From positions 2,170,001 through 2,234,000 of the forward strand of contig JARWSJ010000001.1 of assembly GCA_029906195.1 (NCBI GenBank): DNA of 64,000 nt. Reading direction: 5' to 3'. Below are positions 51,131 through 58,658 of this stretch, piece by piece. The DNA is from Chitinophagaceae bacterium 26-R-25. Lineage in GTDB: Bacteria > Bacteroidota > Bacteroidia > Chitinophagales > Chitinophagaceae. The position numbers and the translations under genes were made by a program. Below the pieces are notes generated by a model. That model made no database searches. It worked only from the letters and a program-made list of their open reading frames with translations, and was not told where the DNA came from. Numbering within the stretch: the first letter of the stretch is position 1; each line of letters opens with the position of its first letter.

Positions 51131-51425
51131 CAATAAAAAATCCCTGCCAGCGAATTGCGCCGACAGGGATGAAGTCTAGTCAGAAGGAAAATGTAAACGA
51201 AAGCTTTTATCTGGCACTAGTTCCCGATATATTGGCCATTTACAGTGTACTTAACAGGCACTGCATTGTTTACACCGATGCCTTGCAGATATATTTTTGC
51301 TGTAGGTCTAAATCCATTTTGTATTATATAATTTACAACTCTGCCACTCACTACAGGCGCTACAAAAGACGAACCTTCCACCGGATATAAGAGAAATGGC
51401 ACATTCATCGTACAACAACCTGTAT
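51131..51425 (-). repeat. Duplicated subtilase-3'/CHAT-5' segment, copy A
   Basis: The functional subtilase C-terminus (51217-51425) is followed by a non-coding stub (51131-51216) matching the CHAT signal-peptide coding region: ATAAAAGCTTTCGTTTACAT versus the CHAT gene's ATAAGAGCTTTCATCTGCAT, and CATCCCTGTCGGCGCAAT in both. The reading frame is lost in this copy. Confidence 0.75.
51132..51170 (-). terminator. Candidate terminator after subtilase, made from CHAT stub
   Basis: On the minus strand ATCCCTGTC pairs with GGCAGGGAT (one GU pair) around a 14-nt loop, followed by TTTTTATT. The same segment in the CHAT gene encodes its mature N-terminus, so this hairpin is inferred to be a re-used coding remnant. 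Confidence 0.55.
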
Positions 51426-52605
51426 CGCTTTTTAAAACGCCCAGCGTTACATATTCGTCAGAATAGTTTTGATAGTAACATGGCCACATTACGTCCCTAT
51501 TTCCCGTCAACCCGGTCACGCTTATGAGGTCGGATGTTGACTTTGAAAAACATGCCGGGAAAAACATGTGATGCGGAGTAAGCTGATTTGAAGGCTTCAC
51601 AGGTTGATAACAAAGCTTGTCATTATTATGATGTTCGCTCGTATCATTTCCCGCCGCCGCAACTATTACTGTCGAGTCATATATTTTGGTGAAATACTTT
51701 GTAAACACCGAATCCTGCTCGCCATAATAGCCAAGGCTGGCATTGATAACCGATGCGTTGTTTTTACGTGCATAAGCCAATCCGCAGCTTACAGAAAATA
51801 CGCTTCCGTGGCCATGTGCATCCAATACTTTCAGTACCATAATTCGCGGCGACTGATCTGCTACCTGCGATAATGCGATGGCCGTAGCTGCACTTCCATG
51901 CCTGCTTGCATTGTCATCCAGCAGGATCTTAGGATCTTCTCCCGGAAGGAAATTGTACAAAGTATTTCCGGGAACCGGCTCCTGCCAGATCAGGCTTCGT
52001 ATCTGTGGATCAAACAGTGTAGTATCAAGGCCCGTATCCAGGATGGCGAGAATTCCCCGCTTGCTTGCTGTGCCAGGGAAACCTTTAATCCGGACACCCG
52101 GCCTGATCGATTGAACGATCGTATCCATTCCACCTCCACCGCCAGATGTCGGTTGATTTGGAGTGGGTGGCGCCAGGATAATTTTAGGTGTTTTAGGTGG
52201 TGGCGGCGGTTTCAGCGTGGTGTCACCGGCGCTGTCTATCACAATTAAATTGGCTGTTATGTTTATGAGATTAGGATCGCAAGGGCAAGTGTAAACTTTG
52301 ATGCTGTCTGTATATGAGTATATCTTTTTACCGCCCCCTGCTCCGTTATTTCCTTCTTCCCTTCCCTTGCCTGTACTGTCATAGGGATATTTGAGTCCCC
52401 TGACATACGCGATAACGCTGTCAAGACTTCTCTTCTTTTCGTCATCACTCGCGTTGGGATTGGTGGAGACGTTCCAGTTTACGTAATTGGGGAAGTTGTA
52501 TATCCTTACTTTAGTTTGACGCTTGCAGGCCGACAAAACAAAAACCATAACGCTTACTCCAAGTATTATGGTAATGGCCCGTTCTTTTGCCCAGGTGTAG
52601 TTCAT
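51217..52605 (-). CDS. Subtilisin-like (S8) serine protease lipoprotein
   Basis: The 462-residue protein has a lipoprotein signal with Cys27 (FVLSAC), a charged and poly-proline linker (about 45-160), and an S8 catalytic domain. The triad is visible: Asp190 (ILAILDTGLD), His236 (ASRHGSAAT) and Ser413 (GSSFVAPVVSG), with Asn320 (AAAGND) for the oxyanion hole. It should act on the periplasmic side of a membrane. There is no obvious I9 propeptide. It lies between the TPR/anti-sigma-like gene and CHAT, so processing of a regulator or of CHAT is plausible but inferred. Confidence 0.9.
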   Translation of the reverse strand: MNYTWAKERAITIILGVSVMVFVLSACKRQTKVRIYNFPNYVNWNVSTNPNASDDEKKRSLDSVIAYVRGLKYPYDSTGKGREEGNNGAGGGKKIYSYTDSIKVYTCPCDPNLINITANLIVIDSAGDTTLKPPPPPKTPKIILAPPTPNQPTSGGGGGMDTIVQSIRPGVRIKGFPGTASKRGILAILDTGLDTTLFDPQIRSLIWQEPVPGNTLYNFLPGEDPKILLDDNASRHGSAATAIALSQVADQSPRIMVLKVLDAHGHGSVFSVSCGLAYARKNNASVINASLGYYGEQDSVFTKYFTKIYDSTVIVAAAGNDTSEHHNNDKLCYQPVKPSNQLTPHHMFFPACFSKSTSDLISVTGLTGNRDVMWPCYYQNYSDEYVTLGVLKSDTGCCTMNVPFLLYPVEGSSFVAPVVSGRVVNYIIQNGFRPTAKIYLQGIGVNNAVPVKYTVNGQYIGN

Positions 52606-52618
52606 TTACAGTCGTTTT
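52602..52618 (-). promoter_or_regulatory. Motif AAAACGACTGTAAATGA at subtilase start
   Basis: It overlaps the ATG and matches AAAACGGCTGTAAATGA at the sigma-factor start (54132-54148) at 16 of 17 positions. The overlap with ATG may reflect a shared translational or operator signal. With only two instances the claim is weak. Confidence 0.35.
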
Positions 52619-52665
52619 GCAATATGATTGGTAAATAATGACCAGTGGTGGGCTACGGAAGAGAG

Positions 52666-52785
52666 TCGTTAGTTGTTGGTTGTTAGGCCTTCTGCTCAAC
52701 TTTTTTCCAATTTAGCTGCCAGATATTATTTGCAAGATTGCATTATAAAGTCTAACAACTATCAACTACCAACAAACAACTATTT
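52666..52785. repeat. Inverted TAACAACTAACAAC-word repeat
   Basis: Left arm GTCGTTAGTTGTTGGTTGTTAG (52666-52687 region) and right arm CTAACAACTATCAACTACCAAC (52751-52772 region) flank about 60 nt between the TPR protein and subtilase genes. Confidence 0.8.
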
Positions 52786-52787
52786 CA

Positions 52788-53513
52788 CTACATTTTTTTC
52801 AACCATTGTTCTGCAATGTCTTTGCCTTCAAGATTTTGGTCAACAACTTCTTTGAGAAGTATATGAGCTCTTTCTTTATCCTGCGCCTGGTTGCGTTTCA
52901 TAAGGGTAAGGGCGAGATAAAACTTGCCGGGATTTGAATAAAGATTTTTTGTAGAAAGATCTTCGAAATAAGAAATGGCCTTGTCGTATTGCTGCAAACG
53001 CAATGCGGCTATACCGGCATATCTTTCCGCAAGATCTTTTGTATTGTCATTTTTGTAAATGGACTCAAATGTTTTAAGCGATTCTTCAAGTTTGCCTGCA
53101 TTGAATTGATCAAGGGCCTCCTGCATGTTATCGTGTGCACCCATGCTTACGCTGAGGGTTGTCAACTGACTGTCAATATATTGGTTAGCCAGTTTTTCTG
53201 TGGAAACCGGTTTGAAAAATAACCAGCTCATTACCACGGCTACCAGGAAAAGGCAGGCTGCGGCATAAATTACAGCCCTGCGCATAGATATAACCTTTGC
53301 AGGCTGGGATGCACGTTGATTGAAGTTAAGTTGTCTGAAGCGCTCTCTTCTCTCATCATTTGCCATATCCGCTGCTGCCTGCTGACCGGAAAGATAAAAA
53401 GCAACGTCTTCGGCAAAAGAAGCATCGTTCTGTATGCGTTCATCAAAGGATTTCTTTTCATCAGGTGTTGGGGTGCCTTTGAAATAATCTTCTATGTACT
53501 CTAAATTGTTCAT
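52788..53513 (-). CDS. Single-pass membrane TPR protein, anti-sigma-like
   Basis: The 241-residue protein has an N-terminal cytosolic segment (about 1-75) resembling Bacteroidota anti-sigma proteins: YIEDYFKGTPTPDEKKSFDERI and FAEDVAFYLSGQQ. One transmembrane helix follows at about 80-100 (VIYAAACLFLVAVVMSWLFF), then a periplasmic TPR region (about 120-230, ERYAGIAALRLQQYDKAISYFEDL). Its start is 13 bp after the sigma gene stop, the normal place for an anti-sigma factor. The TPR half is unusual for that role. Anti-sigma function is inference. Confidence 0.8.
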   Translation of the reverse strand: MNNLEYIEDYFKGTPTPDEKKSFDERIQNDASFAEDVAFYLSGQQAAADMANDERRERFRQLNFNQRASQPAKVISMRRAVIYAAACLFLVAVVMSWLFFKPVSTEKLANQYIDSQLTTLSVSMGAHDNMQEALDQFNAGKLEESLKTFESIYKNDNTKDLAERYAGIAALRLQQYDKAISYFEDLSTKNLYSNPGKFYLALTLMKRNQAQDKERAHILLKEVVDQNLEGKDIAEQWLKKM

Positions 53514-53526
53514 TCTGACTAAGGGT

Positions 53527-54135
53527 TTACTGTTTATACATGTGTCTCAATTTTTCCATGCATCTCAGTCTGCTGGTTTTGGCAACGGCCGCAGTTTTAA
53601 AACCTACCATCGCTGCTATTTCTTTATCGCTGAAACCATCTGCAAAAAGCAATAGCATCTGTTTACAATTTTCTCCGATCTGACTTAGTCGTTTCCTCAG
53701 CAAATCAAAATCCGTTTTCTCTATTAGTTGCTGGATAATGGTTTTACTGGTGTCCGACATAGTGTTTAATGCGTCTGTTAAAACAAATCCGTGATGCATT
53801 TCATTCTTCTTAGTCGTGTTTTTTCGAACCTGGTCAACACATTTGTTGTGGAAAATCTGATATAAGTAAGTTTTTAGTGAGGATCTTTCCTGGAAATTGG
53901 CATTTACTACGTTGTTAATCACCGTAATAACTGCATCTGAGTATGCGCTGAAGGCATCTTCATAGTTAACCGAATACTTATGCCTTCCTTCCTCGATGAA
54001 ATAGGCAAACTTCAGGTAAAGGGCATTTTCATACTCTACATGTCTGTTATCTTTTCTTCTCAATCCCTCGATGATGTCGGTATCTGTAATAGACGTTGAA
54101 TGCATAATAGCCTTAATGGGTTCTAAATTAATCAT
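53527..54135 (-). CDS. Sigma-70 family (ECF-like) sigma factor
   Basis: The 202-residue protein has region 2 (about 60-110: EDAFSAYSDAVITVINNVVNANFQERSSLKTYLYQIFHNKCVDQVRK) and region 4 (about 150-200: CKQMLLLFADGFSDKEIAAMVGFKTAAVAKTSRLRCMEKLRHMY). It directs RNA polymerase to a dedicated regulon. It heads the cluster with the membrane TPR protein, subtilase and CHAT protease, so regulated proteolysis of an anti-sigma factor is a natural model. Met11 (54105) is an alternative start. Confidence 0.88.
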   Translation of the reverse strand: MINLEPIKAIMHSTSITDTDIIEGLRRKDNRHVEYENALYLKFAYFIEEGRHKYSVNYEDAFSAYSDAVITVINNVVNANFQERSSLKTYLYQIFHNKCVDQVRKNTTKKNEMHHGFVLTDALNTMSDTSKTIIQQLIEKTDFDLLRKRLSQIGENCKQMLLLFADGFSDKEIAAMVGFKTAAVAKTSRLRCMEKLRHMYKQ

Positions 54136-54708
54136 TTACAGCCGTTTTTTAAAGCAAACGCTGTGATAGTTTTTTACGACCACAAAAAAATTCAGTTGAC
54201 AACAAAATCCGGCTTTCTACAAAAGGTTGGGGTGAGAGAGTAAAGACCAGTTCCATCTCACAAATTCATAAGAAAGGTATTTGCCCGTGGGCACGAGTAT
54301 ACTTACAAACAAACCACCAGAAAGTTCAGGGGATGTAGCAAGTTGCATAACGCAAGTTGGGGGAGGTTACTCGCTTATTAAATGGTAGCCAGTAGCCGGT
54401 AGCGGGTTTTATTAACTCCGTCTTTTCTTACATAAAAGAGCAGTTACTTAATTGTAAACAATTTTGCGCACTCAATACTGGCTACCCGTAACTGGCTACC
54501 GGCCACTTGTATCTTGCAATGTGCCTCGCCTAACAACTATCAACTAACAACTTTTTTTCTCTCGCCCTGTTTCCATCGTTTTCATATGCGCGACAAAGTA
54601 TGTGCATGCAGCGTTAACCCGGATATCTTACACAACTCCTCCCTTTCAAAGCCTTTACAGTCCTGCCTTTTGAGCATTTTCAAACAACACCATTTAAACA
54701 TAAAATTT
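54136..54708. other. Intergenic region between sigma gene and PepSY-like gene
   Basis: No convincing gene is seen in these 573 bp. They hold an inverted GGTAGCCAGTAGCCGG-word repeat (left arm about 54384-54403; right arm about 54475-54510, ACTGGCTACCCGTAACTGGC), TAACAACTATCAACTAACAAC words (54530-54553), and the divergent promoters of the sigma and PepSY-like genes. An upstream in-frame extension of the latter from 54514 is rejected as non-coding. Confidence 0.7.
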
Positions 54709-55236
54709 ATGAAAAAGTTATTCTTTAGCGTTCTTACTATTACAGGAATGCTATTCGCAAACACATCAAATGCACAAAATCAGTACGTCGCTTTATCAGG
54801 CAAATCTTACGATCCTAATGCAGGTGCTACCAGCAGCTCAGAAGGCATGGCAACCCTGGCCAACACTAACCAGAAAGCGTATAAAAACTTTGTAAGCCAC
54901 TACAGTAACATTAATGACATCTCTGTTACCAACGGCAAAAAAACCAGCATTGTGGTTTTCAAAAATGCAGGTACTCTTACCCGTGTTTGTTACAATATGA
55001 AAGGTGAATGCCTGAATACCATTCGCTATTACGATCCAGCTATGCTTCCTCAAAGCGTGAAAGATGCCATTAAAGCTGACTATGCAGGCTATTCAATATT
55101 TGGCGTTACAGAAGTTACAGTTGGAGATAAGACAGGTTATTTGCTGAAAATAGAAAATCAGAAATACTGGAGAACAATAAAAGTTGTTGACGGTGAAACT
55201 GAAGAAACAGAAAAATTCGAAAAAGCTAATCCATAA
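54709..55236 (+). CDS. Secreted PepSY-like / BLIP-like protein
   Basis: The 175-residue protein starts at 54709, where a clear signal peptide begins (MKKLFFSVLTITGMLFANTSNAQ). Longer upstream frame residues show no signal character. The C-terminal part (VKDAIKADYAGYSIFGVTEVTVGDKTGYLLKIENQKYWRTIKVVDGE) has the two-helix/strand pattern of PepSY-like BLIP-fold proteins. Function unknown. Monocistronic with its own terminator. Confidence 0.78.
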   Translation: MKKLFFSVLTITGMLFANTSNAQNQYVALSGKSYDPNAGATSSSEGMATLANTNQKAYKNFVSHYSNINDISVTNGKKTSIVVFKNAGTLTRVCYNMKGECLNTIRYYDPAMLPQSVKDAIKADYAGYSIFGVTEVTVGDKTGYLLKIENQKYWRTIKVVDGETEETEKFEKANP

Positions 55237-55282
55237 TATACAAGTCAGGTTTTTGTCCCTTCTCTTCTCTCCTTACCACTTC

Positions 55283-55312
55283 AAGCCATTCAAATCTTCG
55301 AATGGCTTTTTT
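55283..55312 (+). terminator. Intrinsic terminator
   Basis: AAGCCATTC (55283-55291) pairs with GAATGGCTT (55300-55308), followed by T residues. It ends the PepSY-like gene. Confidence 0.85.
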
Positions 55313-55344
55313 GTTTTCTTAGGCTAGCACCCGGGAATGCAGGT

Positions 55345-55455
55345 GTACGACGTACCGCGAACGGTGTACGAAATTGCTTACAGTGTTGCGCTGGAACAAA
55401 ATTCGTACATCGTACTTCGTACACCGTACATCTTAATTTACATCGTACATCTTTT
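55345..55455. repeat. Inverted GTACGACGTACG-word repeat
   Basis: The left arm (55343-55373) has GTACGACGTACCGCGAACGGTG. The right arm (55401-55455) has TTCGTACATCGTACTTCGTAC and TACATCGTACATC words. It lies directly before the DUF4293 gene. Confidence 0.8.
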
Positions 55456-55486
55456 TGTTTATTTTTACCGTAGTTAAAAACTCATT

Positions 55487-55912
55487 ATGATTCAACGTAT
55501 ACAAACGATCTGGCTGGCACTGGCTGCCATATGCGGATTTGCAATGTCACGCGTACCTTTATTCAATGCAACTTTGGCCGACAATTCAAGCCGCATTGTT
55601 TTCGCTTCGGACCATCTTGTTGTTTTCGCTCTGAGCATAGCAGTAGCCTGCATGTCAACTGTTGCCATTTTCCTGTTCAAAAAAAGAACAACTCAATTTA
55701 AACTCGCAGTCACAGGCATTTTGCTTTCAATCGCTGTAGTTGGGTTGGAAGTATATTATATCAATGCGTTCAAACAGTCCACTCCAATGATAAAGGGAAC
55801 TTACAATGCCGGAGGGCTGTTACCGATCGCGATGGCAATCTTTCTTTGGCTGGCAGCCGGAGGAATAAGAAGAGATGAGAAATTGGTGAAAAGTTTGGAT
55901 AGACTTCGATAA
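55487..55912 (+). CDS. DUF4293 family membrane protein
   Basis: The 141-residue protein has four predicted transmembrane segments (about 5-25, 45-65, 72-92, 110-128) and the DUF4293 start MIQRIQTIWLALA. Members are common in Bacteroidota and of unknown function. Its stop is followed at once by a TTGAAAATTG-word repeat (55913-55940) and a bidirectional terminator. Confidence 0.85.
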   Translation: MIQRIQTIWLALAAICGFAMSRVPLFNATLADNSSRIVFASDHLVVFALSIAVACMSTVAIFLFKKRTTQFKLAVTGILLSIAVVGLEVYYINAFKQSTPMIKGTYNAGGLLPIAMAIFLWLAAGGIRRDEKLVKSLDRLR

Positions 55913-55982
55913 TTGAAAATTGAAAATTGAAAATTGAAAATGCTTTTAATACTTGCACTTTAATTGTTTTCAACCACCTAAT

Positions 55983-56024
55983 AAAAAAGGCTCAGATAAA
56001 CTTAGATTTATCGGAGCCTTTTAA
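55983..56024. terminator. Bidirectional terminator between DUF4293 and speA
   Basis: AAAAAAGGCTC (55983-55993) pairs with GGAGCCTTTT (56013-56022); the inner GATAAA / TTTATC also pair. A- and T-tracts on both sides suit the convergent genes on either side. Confidence 0.8.
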
Positions 56025-56033
56025 TTTATTTGA

Positions 56034-56090
56034 GGGCGAATGCGATCCACCCCTACCATTTTCAATTTTCAACTTTCAATTTTCAATTCT
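56034..56090. repeat. Degenerate GGGCGAATGCGATnnnCCC element plus TTTCAA array
   Basis: The palindrome is partly decayed (56034-56052, GGGCGAATGCGATCCACCC). TTTTCAATTTTCAACTTTC words follow up to the arginine decarboxylase stop. Confidence 0.8.
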
Positions 56091-56092
56091 CT

Positions 56093-57496
56093 CTACATGT
56101 ATCCAAGAATTTTAAGCATGCTCTGAGCGCTCTGCTCTTTCGCATACACCCAGTCTGTCAGCTTTCCGTTTTTGTCATAACCCACAATAACGTGCTTTGG
56201 AGAAGGGATCAGGCAGTGTTTAATACCTCCGTATCCACTGATCTGGTCCTGGTAAGCACCCGTGTGGAAGAACCCTACATATAAAGGCTCATCCGGCGTT
56301 ACTTTAGGCAGGAATACCTCGTTGATATGCTCTTCAGAATCATAGTAATCATGACTGTCACAGGTAAGACCGCCTAAGACGACTCGCTGGTACTCTGCGT
56401 TCCATTTGTTGATTGGCAACATCAGGAAGCGCTCACCAATGCCCCACGTATCAGGCAATGTGGTAATGAAAGATGAATCGATCATGTACCAAATCTCACG
56501 ATCGTTTTGTGTTTTCTGGGCAATTACACTGTAGATATGCGCCATGCTTTCTCCAACCGTAAAGCTGCCAAACTCTGTGTAAATATTTGGCATTGGCACT
56601 TTGGCTTTTTTGCAGGCATTTTTAATAGTGCCGACAATTTCCGTTACCATGAACTGGTAATCGTAGTTAAAGCCCAGTGAATGCTTGATTGGGAACCCAC
56701 CACCAATGTTAATCGAATCCAGTTCAGGACAGATCTTCTTCAACTGGCAATACAGGTTCACCACCTTATTCAATTCACTCCAGTAGTAGATGTCATCTTT
56801 AATACCCTTATTCAAAAAGATATGAAGCATCTTCAGCTGGAACTTGTTTTCGTAGCCTTCAATGTTGTCTACATAAAACTCCAGGATATCTTTCGCACGG
56901 ATACCTAATCTGGAAGTATAGAACGGGAAATTAGGCTCCTCTTCTGCAGCCACACGAATACCCATTTTGAAGGGCACCTTTACAGACCTTCTATATGCAT
57001 CCAGTTCCTCTTTATTATCCAGCACCGGGATCACATTTTTAAAACCTGTGTTCAACAGGTTCGCAATGCGTCTGGTGTAAGATTTTTGCTTGAACCCGTT
57101 ACAAATGATAAAGGTATCTTTTGTGATCTTTCTGCGCTGGTAAAGCTTTTTGATAATCTCGATATCGTAAGCATAAGAAGTCTCCAGGTGAATATCGTTC
57201 TTCAACGCTTCTTCCACTATAAATGAGAAATGCGAACTTTTAGTGCAGTAGCAATAATAATATTTGCCTTCATACTTATGCTTTTTAAAAGCATTGGCAA
57301 ACATGTCCTTGGCCTTATTGATCTGCTTACCGATTTTTGGCAAATAAGTAAGCTTTAACGGAGTGCCGTACTTTTCGATCAGCGCTTTGAGATCGAGGCC
57401 ATTAAACTCAAGATACCCATTATCAACATCAAACCCTTCCTGAGGGAAATTAAAGGTTTGATCCACTAACTCATAATAAGTTGTGTTGTTCTCCAA
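56093..57496 (-). CDS. speA: Arginine decarboxylase (alanine-racemase fold)
   Basis: The 467-residue PLP enzyme is of the fold type III decarboxylase family in the form common in Bacteroidota. The cofactor lysine is Lys86 (YYCYCTKSSHFSF). PLP phosphate segment INIGGGFPIKHSLG and the substrate-site GLTCDSHDYYDS are present. It produces agmatine for polyamine synthesis. A biosynthetic diaminopimelate or related decarboxylase is the main alternative. Monocistronic, convergent with DUF4293. Confidence 0.88.
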   Translation of the reverse strand: MENNTTYYELVDQTFNFPQEGFDVDNGYLEFNGLDLKALIEKYGTPLKLTYLPKIGKQINKAKDMFANAFKKHKYEGKYYYCYCTKSSHFSFIVEEALKNDIHLETSYAYDIEIIKKLYQRRKITKDTFIICNGFKQKSYTRRIANLLNTGFKNVIPVLDNKEELDAYRRSVKVPFKMGIRVAAEEEPNFPFYTSRLGIRAKDILEFYVDNIEGYENKFQLKMLHIFLNKGIKDDIYYWSELNKVVNLYCQLKKICPELDSINIGGGFPIKHSLGFNYDYQFMVTEIVGTIKNACKKAKVPMPNIYTEFGSFTVGESMAHIYSVIAQKTQNDREIWYMIDSSFITTLPDTWGIGERFLMLPINKWNAEYQRVVLGGLTCDSHDYYDSEEHINEVFLPKVTPDEPLYVGFFHTGAYQDQISGYGGIKHCLIPSPKHVIVGYDKNGKLTDWVYAKEQSAQSMLKILGYM

Positions 57497-57603
57497 TTGG
57501 CGATAGATTAAATGTGAAGAATGCTTTTTAAAAATCGTTTAGCCCTTTTGTGAGGGATTTGAAAAAACTTCACAAAAGTAACTGTTTGAATGATTTAAAA
57601 AAC

Positions 57604-57641
57604 AAAAAAAACCGGAGTATACATAAATGTAACTCCGGTTT
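57604..57641 (-). terminator. Intrinsic terminator of rpmI-rplT
   Basis: ACCGGAGT (57611-57618) pairs with ACTCCGGT (57632-57639), with U-tract TTTTTTT on the minus strand (57604-57610). Confidence 0.9.
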
Positions 57642-57665
57642 CTTCTTATAGTAAGAAATTCATTC

Positions 57666-58010
57666 TTATTTTACTGAATTCACCAGGTTTTTGAAAGACT
57701 CTGGATTGTTCATTGCAAGGTCTGCAAGTACTTTTCTGTCAAGTGTGATACCTTTTTTGTTCAACTTGTCGATGAAAGTAGAGTAAGTCAAACCTTCTTC
57801 TCTTACTGCAGCGTTAATACGAGCGATCCACAAAGCGCGGTATTCTCTCTTTTTAAGTTTACGACCTACATAGCTGTAAGTAAGACCTTTTTCTACAACG
57901 TTTTTGGCAACTGTATATACATTTTTACGTTTGCCATAAAAACCTTTCGCCTGGTTAAGGACCCTTTTTCTACGTGCCCTTGATGCTACTGCATTTTTTG
58001 AACGTGGCAT
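57666..58010 (-). CDS. rplT: Large ribosomal subunit protein bL20
   Basis: The 114-residue rRNA-binding assembly protein carries the typical [30 protein letters not shown]-terminus and AREEG-like [15 protein letters not shown] region. In other bacteria L20 represses its own operon by binding the leader. It follows rpmI by 43 bp. Confidence 0.98.
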   Translation of the reverse strand: MPRSKNAVASRARRKRVLNQAKGFYGKRKNVYTVAKNVVEKGLTYSYVGRKLKKREYRALWIARINAAVREEGLTYSTFIDKLNKKGITLDRKVLADLAMNNPESFKNLVNSVK

Positions 58011-58053
58011 ATCTGAATAATTTTAAAGTTTTAATTAATTAGTTACGGGAAAA

Positions 58054-58251
58054 TTACTTAAGACGCAATAAACGTTTAACGAAGTAAGTGTGTGAAGCAC
58101 TAACAACTCCATCCTGACGCAACGCACGTTTACGTTTTTTAGATTTTTTTGTAAGGATGTGACGTTTGAAAGACTTTTGGTGAGTAATTTTTCCAGTAGC
58201 CGTTACTTTAAAACGCTTCTTGGCACTAGAGTTTGTTTTTACCTTAGGCAT
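58054..58251 (-). CDS. rpmI: Large ribosomal subunit protein bL35
   Basis: The 65-residue protein starts at the [21 protein letters not shown] Met (58251). The longer open frame upstream includes the leader hairpin and is rejected. Highly basic and typical length, directly upstream of rplT in the conserved infC-rpmI-rplT order. Confidence 0.97.
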   Translation of the reverse strand: MPKVKTNSSAKKRFKVTATGKITHQKSFKRHILTKKSKKRKRALRQDGVVSASHTYFVKRLLRLK

Positions 58252-58658
58252 TTTATTACCATTATAAAAGTGACACCCTGCTGGCGGTTCCGAACAGACG
58301 GAACTCTTATGGAGCCTTGTGGGCAATTCAAATATGTGGGTACATATTTGGGAGTGCAAAAGTAAGGTAATTAATTAAGAATTAGGAATTAAGAATTAAG
58401 AATTTTTCTAAGCAGATCAACCCCATTTCAGCTCAACATTTTCATTTTCAATACTTAACGTAAAAATTGCATTTTTTTGTTTTGCAAAAATTCCTTCTTT
58501 TTTGGGGTATCAACTACATGCAAACTGTTGAACTGTCTCTGCGTTGCGCACCTATACCGTAGTAATTCTATCGGCCAATAACGAAAGTTTCATTACACAA
58601 AGCAATCAGGAACTTGGAACAATTCCTAATTAAAAAAGCCCCTCGCGGGGCTTTTCTA
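58252..58658 (-). promoter_or_regulatory. infC-rpmI intergenic region with leader hairpin and terminator
   Basis: This 407-bp region holds no gene. It contains the infC terminator (58632-58655), AATTAGGAATT-word repeat (58373-58402), and a small hairpin GTTCCG / CGGAAC (58287-58304) 36 nt before rpmI. The region may carry an L20-binding operator, but I could not recognise one. The hairpin could equally be a dispersed repeat. Confidence 0.5.
58632..58655 (-). terminator. Intrinsic terminator after infC
   Basis: GCCCC (58638-58642) pairs with GGGGC (58647-58651) around TCGC, flanked by A- and T-tracts, so it can work in both directions. It lies 4 bp beyond infC and separates it from rpmI. Confidence 0.88.

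Noticed and set aside
47895-54135. Type III-E CRISPR (Craspase-like) system
   Set aside because: CHAT and sigma genes are present, but there is no gRAMP/Cas7-11 gene, no Csx30-like gene recognised and no CRISPR array.
54514-54708. N-terminal extension of the PepSY-like protein
   Set aside because: The upstream residues have no signal or domain character, and a strong signal peptide begins at the internal Met at 54709.
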